DNA of 64,000 nucleotides from Millisia brevis NBRC 105863 (GTDB lineage Bacteria; Actinomycetota; Actinomycetes; Mycobacteriales; Mycobacteriaceae): contig NZ_BCRN01000005.1 of the NCBI RefSeq assembly GCF_001552615.1, forward strand, positions 124,001-188,000. Direction: 5' to 3'. The translations under genes were made by a program, and so were the position numbers. Positions 43,195 to 50,988 of the stretch are shown piece after piece. Position 1 is the first letter of the stretch. Every line of letters begins with the position of its first letter. The notes under the pieces are model-generated. The model worked only from the letters and a program-made list of their open reading frames with translations. It made no database searches and was not told where the DNA came from.

Positions 43195-44625
43195 TCACGC
43201 CGCCCCCAGTCCGGTCACCGTCGAGGCGACCGCCACCGTGCTGACGCCGTCCGGCCACACCAGTCGCACGCCCGGTTGGGCGGACAGTCGCCCGCAGGCG
43301 GCGGTGCTGGTCGGGCCCGCCGGGATGCGGGCCGTCGGGTCCGTGGTCGCGTCGTCGGCGGTCAGCATGGCGAAGCCGGGGAAGCAGGTCAGCCAGGACC
43401 CCGGCGCGGCGTCGCGGGGGCGGGGGATCGCCGCGACGTCCAGTTCGGCACCGGTACCGGAGGCCTCCGCGAGCATGCCGAGGGTGCCGGCGATACCGGC
43501 CATGCTGACGTCCTTGGCCGCGCGTGGGCGCATTCGGGCGGTCAGTCCGGCCATCGCCACCAACTCCTCGCTGCTGCGCCGGCTGGTGGAGTCCCATTGC
43601 CGGCCCCGGTAGCCGGGCCGCCAGCCGCCGCCGAGGTCGGCGGTCAGCGACACCACATCGCCGACGCGCCCCGCACCGGCCGGCATCGCCGGACCGGCCG
43701 CGCCCAGGGCGGTGACCGACAGCGCGGCCGGCACCCCGACCTGGGTGTGGCCGCCGAGCACGGGGGTGCGCCACGCCGCGGCGGCCGCGGCGAGACCGCG
43801 CACGATGCGGGTCAGATGGGAGCGGGTCGGTGCGCCGACGGCGTCGAGCAGCCCCAGCGGGCGGGCACCCATCGCGCTGAGGTCGTTGATGTTGACCAGC
43901 ACCGCGCACCAGCCGGCCCATTCGGGGTCGCGTTCGACCATCGACGGGACGATCGCATCGCAGGCGGCGATCACGTCGCTGTGCGGGACCGGCACGCCGT
44001 CGTCGCCGCGGAAGCCGGCCGGTCCGAGGCCCCCGGCCTGCGCGCCGAGCGGGGCGAGCACGTCGGCGAGCATCGCCTTGGTCGCCTCGACGGTGCGCTG
44101 GACGGCGTCGATCGACCACCGCATCAGCAGGTGTGGGCTGCCGCCGATCGCCGGTGCGGCCCCGGCGTCGCGCCAGCCGAGCCGCCGGAACAGCGCGGCA
44201 TGCCGCTGCTGCACGGTCGCCTCGAAGCGCAGTACCCCCTCGGATTCGACGCGGGCGCAGGCGGCGCGGATCAGGGCGGCGCCGACCCCGCGGGCGTGCG
44301 CGGTATCGGCGACGACCAACCGGCTGCCGGTCCACCAGCCGATGTCCGGCGCGCATACCGGGGCGATCCGGACGCCGCCGAGGATCGTGCCGTCGCCGGC
44401 CGCGGCGACCAACACGATCGCCCGCGGGTCGTCGTCGATGTCGTCGCGGTCGGTGCCGGTGAAGAGCCCCTGGCGGACCACGAACTCCTCGTGCCGCAGC
44501 CGGCGATAGGCGTCGAGCGCGGCGGTCGAGTCGGCGACGGTCACCAGGTGGTCCGGGCGGACCGGCGGGGCGCCGGCGAGGATCGACAACTCCCGGTGGG
44601 GGTGTTGCGGCTGCGGGTCGGCCAT
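43195..44625 (-). CDS. GNAT-AIR synthase fusion (MSMEG_0567/Sll0786 plus Sll0787)
   Basis: A 476-residue two-domain protein. Residues about 20-170 are a GNAT domain with VADTAHARGVGAALIRAACA as acetyl-CoA loop. Residues about 185-476 are an AIR synthase/PurM-like domain: FRGDDGVPVPHSDVIAACDA, CAVLVNINDLSAMGARPLG, GGHTQVGVPAALSVTALG and AAKDVSMAGIAGTLGML. PurM-like domains bind ATP and activate an amide or acyl oxygen as a phosphate. In many bacteria the two parts are separate neighbouring genes (nitE and nitF), so this is a fusion of two consecutive pathway steps. It starts two bases upstream of the radical SAM stop region and is cotranscribed. The substrate is unknown; it may act on the product of the nitrilase. 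Confidence 0.9.
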   Translation of the reverse strand: MADPQPQHPHRELSILAGAPPVRPDHLVTVADSTAALDAYRRLRHEEFVVRQGLFTGTDRDDIDDDPRAIVLVAAAGDGTILGGVRIAPVCAPDIGWWTGSRLVVADTAHARGVGAALIRAACARVESEGVLRFEATVQQRHAALFRRLGWRDAGAAPAIGGSPHLLMRWSIDAVQRTVEATKAMLADVLAPLGAQAGGLGPAGFRGDDGVPVPHSDVIAACDAIVPSMVERDPEWAGWCAVLVNINDLSAMGARPLGLLDAVGAPTRSHLTRIVRGLAAAAAAWRTPVLGGHTQVGVPAALSVTALGAAGPAMPAGAGRVGDVVSLTADLGGGWRPGYRGRQWDSTSRRSSEELVAMAGLTARMRPRAAKDVSMAGIAGTLGMLAEASGTGAELDVAAIPRPRDAAPGSWLTCFPGFAMLTADDATTDPTARIPAGPTSTAACGRLSAQPGVRLVWPDGVSTVAVASTVTGLGAA

Positions 44626-44626
44626 G

Positions 44627-45682
44627 TCAGCCTCCGATCGTCGACAGGGCGCTGCAGGCGCCGCAGGCCGCGCAGCCGGCCCGCTGGTCGGCTCCGGCCA
44701 TGTCGATCAGCCGCAGGTGGGCGCCGACCTCGCGGGTGATCTTCTCGACGACGGCGGCTTCGGGCGCCGGCGCGTGATCGACGTCGACCGCGAGGGTGCC
44801 CTGCTGGGGGCGGAACGGCACGATGAACGGGTAGACCCCGGCATCGGCGAGTTGTTTGGCGCCGGTGATCATCTCATCCGGGTCCTCGCCCAGACCGACC
44901 AGCAGATAGGTCGACACCTGGTTGCGGCCGAAGACGCGCACCGCCTCGGCCCAGGCGGCGTGGTATTCCGCCAGCGGGACGGTCGACTTGCCGGGCATCC
45001 AGCGGCGGCGCACCTCGTCGTCGAGGGATTCGACGTGGATGCCGATCGCGTCGGCACCCGCCTCGCGCAGATCGGTCAACACCTTCAGGTCGGCCGGGGG
45101 CTCGCATTGCACCTGGATGGGCAGTTCGGGGACCGCGGCCCGTACCGCCCGCACACAGCGGGCGAGATGGCGGGCGCCGCGATCGGCGCCCGCGGACGTG
45201 CCGGTGGTCATCACCATCTGCCGCACCCCGTCGAGATCGACGGCGGCCCGGGCGACCTCTGCGATCTGCTCGGGGGATTTGACCGCGACGGTCGACCCGA
45301 CGCGCAACGATTCCTCGATCGAGCAGAAGCGGCAGCGCTGGTCGCGGCGGTAGCGGATGCAGGTCTGCACCACCGTGGTCGCCAGGACGTCGCGGCCGTG
45401 CAGGCGGGCGATCTTTTCGTAGGACACGCCGTCGGCGGTTGCGCCGTCGTAGAAGTGCGGCCGCCCGACCGACTCGACGCCGATGCCGATGTCCTCGCCG
45501 TCGCGCAGCACCCGGTCGCCGTCGAAGACGAAGGGGCTGTCCGCATTCCGTGGAATTGCCGCGGCCAAGCCGTCGATGACCAGGTGCCCGTCGTCGCTCG
45601 GCCCGGCCCCGCCGGTGCGGTGTACCGGTGGGGTTCCGCGAATGCCCAATAGGGCCAGTTCCACTCGGGTGGAGGTACTCAT
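44627..45682 (-). CDS. nitD: Radical SAM protein, MSMEG_0568 family
   Basis: A 351-residue radical SAM enzyme that resembles biotin synthase and lipoyl synthase in layout. The candidate cluster-binding cysteines are Cys108, Cys117 and Cys120 in TCIRYRRDQRCRFCSIEE, which is C-x8-C-x2-C and not the usual C-x3-C-x2-C. The (beta-alpha)6 part continues with MVMTTGTSAG, IQVQCEPPADL, AIGIHVESLD and YLLVGLGEDPDEMI. A second set, Cys337, Cys340 and Cys343, is spaced C-x2-C-x2-C at the extreme C-terminus and may hold an auxiliary iron-sulphur cluster. It is the conserved radical enzyme of Nit1C clusters. Its reaction is not known. It lies 16 bases after the flavin gene with a GGGAG site. Confidence 0.9.
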   Translation of the reverse strand: MSTSTRVELALLGIRGTPPVHRTGGAGPSDDGHLVIDGLAAAIPRNADSPFVFDGDRVLRDGEDIGIGVESVGRPHFYDGATADGVSYEKIARLHGRDVLATTVVQTCIRYRRDQRCRFCSIEESLRVGSTVAVKSPEQIAEVARAAVDLDGVRQMVMTTGTSAGADRGARHLARCVRAVRAAVPELPIQVQCEPPADLKVLTDLREAGADAIGIHVESLDDEVRRRWMPGKSTVPLAEYHAAWAEAVRVFGRNQVSTYLLVGLGEDPDEMITGAKQLADAGVYPFIVPFRPQQGTLAVDVDHAPAPEAAVVEKITREVGAHLRLIDMAGADQRAGCAACGACSALSTIGG

Positions 45683-45698
45683 CGCTGCTCCCTTCGGC

Positions 45699-46988
45699 TT
45701 ATCGATTGACGACCGAGCGCAGGCGGGTGCCGCCCAGTTCGGTCAGAATGTGCTCGGCCACGTACTTCGCATCCCGGTCGATGCCCAGGAATCGGCCCGA
45801 TCCCCAGGTGTGCATCCAGGGCAGTCCGACGAAGCTGAGGCCGGGTACCTCGGTGATGCCGCGGGTCTGCATCGGACGTCCGCCGCCGTCGAAGGCGCTC
45901 GCCTCGATCCACCGGTAGTCGGGTCGGTAGCCGATCGCCCAGATGATGCCGGTGACTCCGGCTTCGGCCAGGTCGAGGGACTCCGGGTCGGACGGCGGCT
46001 GCCAGACCGGCTCGTAGTGCGCGCCGGGTGGGGCGTCGATGCCCTGCCGCTCGATCCACCGGTCGATATCGGAACAGATCGAGTTGTAGACCGCGTCGGC
46101 GTGGTCGAGCGAGTCGGTCAGTGTCGGCGCGAACCGCAGCCGGGTGTCGCGGCCGTCGATCAGGGTGCCGTACAGACGCATCCCCTCGACGGCGAAGCGG
46201 CGCAGGTCGACGTCCCGGCCACCGTCGCGACCGGTGACGTAGTGATTGGTCTTCTCCCTGGCGGCCCGACCGCCGGGATATTCGGGCGTCGGGGTGTCGT
46301 AGAGGCCCATATCGGCCAGCCACGTCATGGCGTCGCGGCCGCGATAGAAACGGGCGACGCGCGGGGCGTTACCGATGGCCAGGTGGACCTGCCGGCCCGA
46401 CAGGTGCAGGTCCTCGGCGATCTGGGCGCCGGACTGGCCGGACCCGACCACGAGCACCGCACCGTCGGGCAGTTGCTGCGGGTTGCGGTATTGCTCCGAA
46501 TGGATCTGCTGCACAGTGGGATCGAGGGCGCCGGCAAAGTCCGGCAGCACCGGGAGTGGATATCCGCCGGTCGCGATCACCACCCGGTCGCAGGTGATGA
46601 CGCTCGGCCCGTCCGGGCCGGTGACCTCGAGGTCGAAGCCGCCGATCGTCGATCCGGTCAGCCGGGTGACCGTGGTGTGGGTGCGCAGTGGCGGTTCGAA
46701 GCCCGCCAACCAGCCGGTCAACCAGTCGACCACCTGGTCGCGGGTCATGAATCCGTCCGGTTCCGGTCCGGCGTAGGAATACCCCGGCAGCCGGCAATGC
46801 CAATTCGGGGTGACCAGGGTGAAGTTGTCCCAGCGGGTATCGGCCCAGGCGTGCATCGGGGTTCCCGATTCGAGCACCAGGTGGTCGATCCCGGCGTGGC
46901 CGAGATACCAGCTGACCGACAGGCCGGCCTGACCACCGCCGACGATCACCACCGGATGGTGTTCGCCGCGGGGCGTGGCGGCGGTCAT
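45699..46988 (-). CDS. nitH: Flavin-dependent oxidoreductase, MSMEG_0569 family
   Basis: A 429-residue FAD/NAD(P)H enzyme of the flavin monooxygenase superfamily. The FAD loop is VVIVGGGQAGLSVSWYLG, followed by WADTRWDNFTLVTPNWHCRLPG. The NADPH loop is VLVVGSGQSGAQIAEDLHL, and the second FAD region is GIIWAIGYRPDY. It is a fixed member of the Nit1C cluster and presumably oxidises a nitrogen-containing intermediate. The ATG at 46988 overlaps the stop of the MSMEG_0570 gene (ATGA), so the two are translationally coupled; a longer in-frame reading upstream is an artefact of that overlap. Confidence 0.9.
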   Translation of the reverse strand: MTAATPRGEHHPVVIVGGGQAGLSVSWYLGHAGIDHLVLESGTPMHAWADTRWDNFTLVTPNWHCRLPGYSYAGPEPDGFMTRDQVVDWLTGWLAGFEPPLRTHTTVTRLTGSTIGGFDLEVTGPDGPSVITCDRVVIATGGYPLPVLPDFAGALDPTVQQIHSEQYRNPQQLPDGAVLVVGSGQSGAQIAEDLHLSGRQVHLAIGNAPRVARFYRGRDAMTWLADMGLYDTPTPEYPGGRAAREKTNHYVTGRDGGRDVDLRRFAVEGMRLYGTLIDGRDTRLRFAPTLTDSLDHADAVYNSICSDIDRWIERQGIDAPPGAHYEPVWQPPSDPESLDLAEAGVTGIIWAIGYRPDYRWIEASAFDGGGRPMQTRGITEVPGLSFVGLPWMHTWGSGRFLGIDRDAKYVAEHILTELGGTRLRSVVNR

Positions 46989-47290
46989 GACGCCGCCTCC
47001 TTCGGTAGCGGCGGCTGCATCGAGACCACCCGGACGACGGCATCGGGTGCGTACCGTCGGGCGGATCTGTCGATGGCGGCGGTGGTTTCCGCCGCCGCGG
47101 TGCAGGCGAAGCCGTACTTCGCCCGCACCCGCTCGCTCGCCTCCGCCAGGGCCCACGTCGACCGGTCGCGGAAGTCCGCCACCGTATACGCACCGTCGAC
47201 CTCGAGGTGGTCGTGCATCACCAGGCTCGGTGAATAGCACTGCTGCAGAGCGCCGTCCGGCCAGCGGACGACCACGATCATCTCAGGCAT
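46985..47290 (-). CDS. nitG: MSMEG_0570-family nitrogen starvation response protein
   Basis: A 101-residue protein with no named fold. It starts IVVVRWPDGALQQCYSPSLV and continues with a charged helix (RSTWALAEASERVRAKYGFA) and a cysteine in YGFACTAA. WPDG-x4-CYSPS is the most conserved-looking feature and includes Cys18, a candidate reactive residue. It overlaps the nitrilase stop by eight bases and the flavin gene start by four, so stoichiometric production with both is likely. The role is unknown; a small partner or carrier of the nitrilase or the flavin enzyme is a fair guess. Confidence 0.88.
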   Translation of the reverse strand: MPEMIVVVRWPDGALQQCYSPSLVMHDHLEVDGAYTVADFRDRSTWALAEASERVRAKYGFACTAAAETTAAIDRSARRYAPDAVVRVVSMQPPLPKEAAS

Positions 47291-48182
47291 GGGCCAACGA
47301 CCGCCATCCAGCCGTCTGCGCGGCGTCGAGTTCGGTCAGCGGGCCGTAGGCGTCCGGCCGCCGATCGCGCAGGTGGAACATGCCGCCGCGCATCGCGGTG
47401 AAGGTCTGTGCCACATCGATATCGGCGACGGCCATACCGCTGTCGAGCAGGGTGGTGGCCAGGACGTTGCCGCCCGGATCGACGACCTTGGCGTTGCCGA
47501 CGTAGCGGAGCGAGCCGAAGGTCCCGGACTGGTTGGAGGCGATCCAGAAGACCTGGTTGTCGAGCGCGCGAGCGGTGTCGAAGAGGTTGAACCGATAGGT
47601 CCACCGGTCGTCCTGGAGGTTCTGCGCGGTCGCCGTCCGGGCCGCCGGCCACGCAGACAGGCTGGCGATGATCTCGGCACCGCCGAGGGCCATCATCCGC
47701 GCCGCCTCGGGAAACGCCTTGTCGTAACAGATCTGCAGACCCACGCGCCCGACGGGCGTTTCGAAGACCCCGTAGTCGTCACCGGCCGAGTAGGACATAT
47801 TCTCGCCGAGAGGCTGGTGGACCTTGCGGTAGCTGCCGTAGATGCGGCTGCCGTCCAGGATCGCGGCGGCGTTGTATCGGGTCTGCCCGTCCTCGGCGAG
47901 TTCGCAGAAGCCGATCGCTATGACCAGGTCACCGATGATCGACTGCACCCGTTGGATTTCCGGGCCGTCGAGCCGGATCGCCGGGGGCAGTGAGCGGCTG
48001 GTGGTCTTCACCGTGTCGCCGTGATTGCCCAACGACGAGAGGTAGCCGCCGATCGCGGCCTCGGGGAAGACCAGCAGCTGCACTCCCCGCTCGCGGGCCT
48101 GCTCGACGTACGCCCGGATCGTCGCGTAGTTGTCTTCCAGGTCACGGCCGAAGTTGGCCGAAACCGCTGCAACGGTGGTCAT
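47283..48182 (-). CDS. nitC: Nit6803-type nitrilase (active-site complete)
   Basis: A 299-residue nitrilase. The triad is Glu41 in LLVFPEAAIGGY, Lys120 in YRKVHQPLGE and Cys152 in LQICYDKAFPE. Nitrilases of this group hydrolyse nitriles to acids and ammonia and assemble into spirals. The Nit1C cluster has been linked experimentally in other bacteria to growth on cyanide as nitrogen source, so this enzyme probably releases ammonia from a cyanide-derived nitrile. It lies 26 bases after the MSMEG_0572 gene, with GAGGAT before the ATG, and overlaps the next gene. It stands in one operon with a dead paralogue about 4 kb downstream. Confidence 0.93.
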   Translation of the reverse strand: MTTVAAVSANFGRDLEDNYATIRAYVEQARERGVQLLVFPEAAIGGYLSSLGNHGDTVKTTSRSLPPAIRLDGPEIQRVQSIIGDLVIAIGFCELAEDGQTRYNAAAILDGSRIYGSYRKVHQPLGENMSYSAGDDYGVFETPVGRVGLQICYDKAFPEAARMMALGGAEIIASLSAWPAARTATAQNLQDDRWTYRFNLFDTARALDNQVFWIASNQSGTFGSLRYVGNAKVVDPGGNVLATTLLDSGMAVADIDVAQTFTAMRGGMFHLRDRRPDAYGPLTELDAAQTAGWRSLAHA

Positions 48183-48208
48183 ATCGGTTCATCCTCAACA
48201 GATTCGGC

Positions 48209-48733
48209 TCACACCATGTAGGTGGAGTTGATGATCGCGCCCTTGCGGGCGTAGTGGATCACGGCGTCCTGGACGTCCAGGGGATGCGCGGGGATCACAC
48301 CTTCGATGAGGTCCTCCTCGCGGCCGCCGTGCAGGGCCAGGCCGAAGCGGCAGCAGAAGACGGTGCCGCCCTCGGAGATGAAGGTGGCCAGGGCGTCGTT
48401 GATGTTCTGCTCGCCGGGGAATCCGGAGTCGCCGGTCTTCGGAAAGCCGCGTGTGGCAAGGCAGTTGATCGCACCGGGACCGTAGAAGTAGATCGCCGAC
48501 TCGAATCCCTTGCGCAGCGCCCGGGTGGCCTGCAGGACCGCGACGAACGACACCGAGGACTCGTGCGCGATGCCGTGCACCAGGGTGAAATAGGTTTCAC
48601 CGTTCTCGGCCTGGTAGTCGGGGAAGATCTTGGTGGATCCGTAGATGTTGGAGCCCTTGGGCAACGACGGGTGCGGGATCTCGGCGATGGACTTCGCGAT
48701 GTTCTCGGTGATGGTGTCGTCGAAAGGGGACAC
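48209..48733 (-). CDS. nitB: MSMEG_0572/Sll0783-family nitrogen starvation response protein
   Basis: A 174-residue protein, the first gene of the cluster. Its middle (FTLVHGIAHESSVSFVAVLQ, then GFESAIYFYGPGAINCLATR) and the later GGTVFCCRFGLALHGG suggest a DsrE-like alpha/beta fold, with three cysteines in CLATRG and FCCRFG that could be sulphur- or cyanide-reactive. The cyanobacterial homologue sll0783 is known as a nitrogen-starvation-induced gene. The GTG at 48733 has GGAGAG seven bases upstream. Its promoter region contains two GlnR-like boxes. Function unknown; a carrier or scavenger role is only inferred. Confidence 0.9.
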   Translation of the reverse strand: MSPFDDTITENIAKSIAEIPHPSLPKGSNIYGSTKIFPDYQAENGETYFTLVHGIAHESSVSFVAVLQATRALRKGFESAIYFYGPGAINCLATRGFPKTGDSGFPGEQNINDALATFISEGGTVFCCRFGLALHGGREEDLIEGVIPAHPLDVQDAVIHYARKGAIINSTYMV

Positions 48734-48823
48734 GTATCTCTCCAGAAGGGTGTGATGGCGGCATATCCGTCGAAACGTGACTGCCGACGGCAGGGTCGGC
48801 GGAGATGAGCGGGCGAGCGACGC

Positions 48824-48839
48824 TGCTCCGAATGGCTAC
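48824..48839 (-). promoter_or_regulatory. Second, weaker GlnR-like box
   Basis: On the minus strand GTAGC-CATTCG-GAGCA repeats the upstream box with three changes, 39 bases closer to the cluster's first gene. Confidence 0.4.
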
Positions 48840-48862
48840 ATCAGCCATTCCACTCGGGGTGT

Positions 48863-48878
48863 GTTTCCGAATGGTTAC
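48863..48878 (-). promoter_or_regulatory. Candidate GlnR box upstream of the Nit1C cluster
   Basis: On the minus strand GTAAC-CATTCG-GAAAC is an exact fit to the actinobacterial GlnR half-site pattern GTnAC-n6-GAAAC. It lies about 130 bases before the GTG of the first gene. GlnR activates nitrogen-scavenging genes under nitrogen limitation, which suits this cluster. Confidence 0.6.
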
Positions 48879-48922
48879 CGCTGGAATAACTGTGCATCCG
48901 GCGACGTAACAATCGGCCCGGG

Positions 48923-49894
48923 TCAGTCGGCCGTGCGCTCCGCGGCGCGACGGCGTTTCGCGGCGTGCATCGCGGCGACCCGGGCGATCGGAATCGTATG
49001 CCCCTGCGCGATCAGATCATCCGGAAGTGGTTGCGGTGCAGGCATATTATCGCGCCACGGATCGGTATCCCCGAGCAGCCGTGCGGCGGTGGCAATCGTT
49101 GCCGAGCCCGGCGCGAAGGAGTCGAGGCCGTCCCAGGTCAGCGGGAAGGAGACCGGTAGACCGGGCCGCAGGCGCGGCGTATAGGCCGCGGCGATGGTGG
49201 CGCCACCGGCGCGGGTGGAGTCGATGAAGACCTTGCCCTCGCGCTCGTCCTTCACGTACGCAACGGTGGTGTGCGCGGGATCGGCCTGCGCGGCGCGATG
49301 CGCCAACGCGCGGGTGGCGGCGGCGACGTCGACGGGGTCGGCGGTATCGATCGGCACGACGATGTGGATCCCCTTCGATCCACTGGTCTTGACGGCGCCT
49401 CGCAGCCCGGAGGCATCGAGCGTCGCCCGCACGGCATGGGCGGCCGTGACCACGGCGGAGAATGCGGCACCCTCCGGCGGGTCGAGGTCGATGATCAGCC
49501 GATCCTGCCGACCGTGGATGTCGATCACCGCCGGGTGGTATTCGACGGCACGCTGATTGGCCAGCCACAGCAGCGTGCGACGGTCCCCGCAGATCGGGTA
49601 CTGCACGGTGCGCCGCGACGCCGCCGCCTCCACCGCGATCCGCGGAATCCAGGCGGGCGCGTAGGCGGGCAGGTTCTTCTGCATGAACGGGTCACTGCCG
49701 GGCCGCACGCGGATCACCGACAGGGCGCGGTCGGCGAGGTTCGGCACGAGCCGATCGGCGAAGACGTCGAGGTAGTCGACCAGGTCGCGTTTGGTGATAG
49801 GTGGTGCACCCTCGGCCGTACCTCCGCCGAGCGGCTGGTCGAGATTGGTCAGTTCGACCCCGTCACGCTGTTCGACCTTCCGTTCGCGTGCCAT
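48923..49894 (-). CDS. LigD-type primase-polymerase domain protein
   Basis: A 323-residue stand-alone PolDom of the archaeo-eukaryotic primase superfamily. Visible parts are the early TKRDLVDYLDVFADRLVPNL, the catalytic metal-binding pair in LIIDLDPPEG, KTSGSKGIHIVVPID and the later EGKVFIDSTR. In mycobacteria, separate PolDom proteins (PolD1, PolD2 types) fill gaps with ribonucleotides in end joining and base excision repair. No ligase or Ku gene is adjacent. GAGGAG precedes the ATG. The gene lies directly upstream of the Nit1C promoter region on the same strand. Confidence 0.92.
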   Translation of the reverse strand: MARERKVEQRDGVELTNLDQPLGGGTAEGAPPITKRDLVDYLDVFADRLVPNLADRALSVIRVRPGSDPFMQKNLPAYAPAWIPRIAVEAAASRRTVQYPICGDRRTLLWLANQRAVEYHPAVIDIHGRQDRLIIDLDPPEGAAFSAVVTAAHAVRATLDASGLRGAVKTSGSKGIHIVVPIDTADPVDVAAATRALAHRAAQADPAHTTVAYVKDEREGKVFIDSTRAGGATIAAAYTPRLRPGLPVSFPLTWDGLDSFAPGSATIATAARLLGDTDPWRDNMPAPQPLPDDLIAQGHTIPIARVAAMHAAKRRRAAERTAD

Positions 49895-49903
49895 ATCCGC
49901 TCC

Positions 49904-50425
49904 TCACCGACCGCGCTCGACGCCGTGACGGCGCATGCGAAACGGCACGACCACCCAGACGACAAACCCGAAGACCACCAACCCGCCCGCGACGGCGAAC
50001 GCGGTGGTCCGGGTGGTCAGGACGTCGACCACCAACAGCACGCCGCCGATGACGGTGATCGCCAGGAAGACCAGTCCGGCGACCGCGGCGCGGGTGCTGT
50101 ACCGCACCAGGTAGTCCTTGACTCCCCGGCGGAACAGCACGCGGTGGGCGGCAACCGGTCCGGTGAAGCAGATCGCCGCGAGCGCGGCGCTGAGCAGCGT
50201 GGCCAGGTAGACGTTCATCTGAAAGGTATCGACCGTGGCGAAGCGCGCCTGGAAGGTGAGCGACAGCAGGAAGGCGAAGAGGATCTGGACGCCGGCCTGG
50301 GCGACCCGCAACTCCTGGAGCAGTTCGCCGAAATTGCGGTCGAGTCGCTGCGCCTTCGGTTCGTCGCGCAGATACCCGCCACCGGACGGCACGGGATCCG
50401 GGGCGGGTTGCTCGGCGCTTGCCAT
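49904..50425 (-). CDS. DUF6328-type four-span membrane protein
   Basis: A 173-residue membrane protein. A cytosolic N-terminus of about 35 residues leads to the conserved segment RNFGELLQELRVAQAGVQIL, followed by four spans: FAFLLSLTF, LATLLSAALAAICFTG, AAVAGLVFLAITVIGGVLLV and FAVAGGLVVFGFVVWVVVPF. A short basic tail ends the chain. Function unknown. The ATG at 50425 is preferred to an upstream GTG, without strong evidence. It lies nine bases from the PolDom start and may share its transcript. Confidence 0.75.
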   Translation of the reverse strand: MASAEQPAPDPVPSGGGYLRDEPKAQRLDRNFGELLQELRVAQAGVQILFAFLLSLTFQARFATVDTFQMNVYLATLLSAALAAICFTGPVAAHRVLFRRGVKDYLVRYSTRAAVAGLVFLAITVIGGVLLVVDVLTTRTTAFAVAGGLVVFGFVVWVVVPFRMRRHGVERGR

Positions 50426-50580
50426 CACCACATTCTGGACCACCCGCACCGGAGCGGGGGTGCGATACCGCCGAGGACCGGACCGGCGGCGGTATTCGAC
50501 GCCCTGCCGATCCGAACCATGGGCGACCGAACGAGCGTCGATTAGATTGATGCCGCAACTACTACACGCACAGGAGAAGC

Positions 50581-50979
50581 ATGTCCGCCGTCGAGATTCC
50601 CGCCTCCCACCGCGATCTGGTCGACGCCGCCGGGGTGGCGTCGCTGAGCACGATCGGTGCCAACGGGTACCCGCAGGTCACCGCGATCTGGTACCTGGCC
50701 GAGGGCGACACCCTCGCCACCTCGCTCACACTCGGCCGGCAGAAGACCAAGAACCTGCTGCGCGATCCGCACGCCACCCTGTTCTTCATCGATCCGACCA
50801 ACCCGTTCCGGACGCTCGAAATCCGCGGGGACGTGACGATCACCCACGACGACGCGGACCTGTCGTTCCTGCACAAGATCTTCGGCCACTACGGCGCGAA
50901 TCCGGAAGCGGCCGGAGTGCCGCTCGCGGACCGGGTCGTCGCTCGACTGACCCCGGTCCGCGTGATCACCAACGGCTGA
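50581..50979 (+). CDS. PPOX-class (F420-type) oxidoreductase
   Basis: A 132-residue split-barrel flavin-type protein: VDAAGVASLSTIGANGYPQV at the N-terminus and LGRQKTKNLLRDPHATLFFI in the middle. This is the pattern of actinobacterial F420-dependent pyridoxamine-oxidase-like reductases, which reduce small quinones, enones or biliverdin-like compounds. AGGAGAAG lies just before the ATG. It converges with the helicase gene, with nine bases between stops. Confidence 0.88.
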   Translation: MSAVEIPASHRDLVDAAGVASLSTIGANGYPQVTAIWYLAEGDTLATSLTLGRQKTKNLLRDPHATLFFIDPTNPFRTLEIRGDVTITHDDADLSFLHKIFGHYGANPEAAGVPLADRVVARLTPVRVITNG

Positions 50980-50988
50980 GCGGGACGC

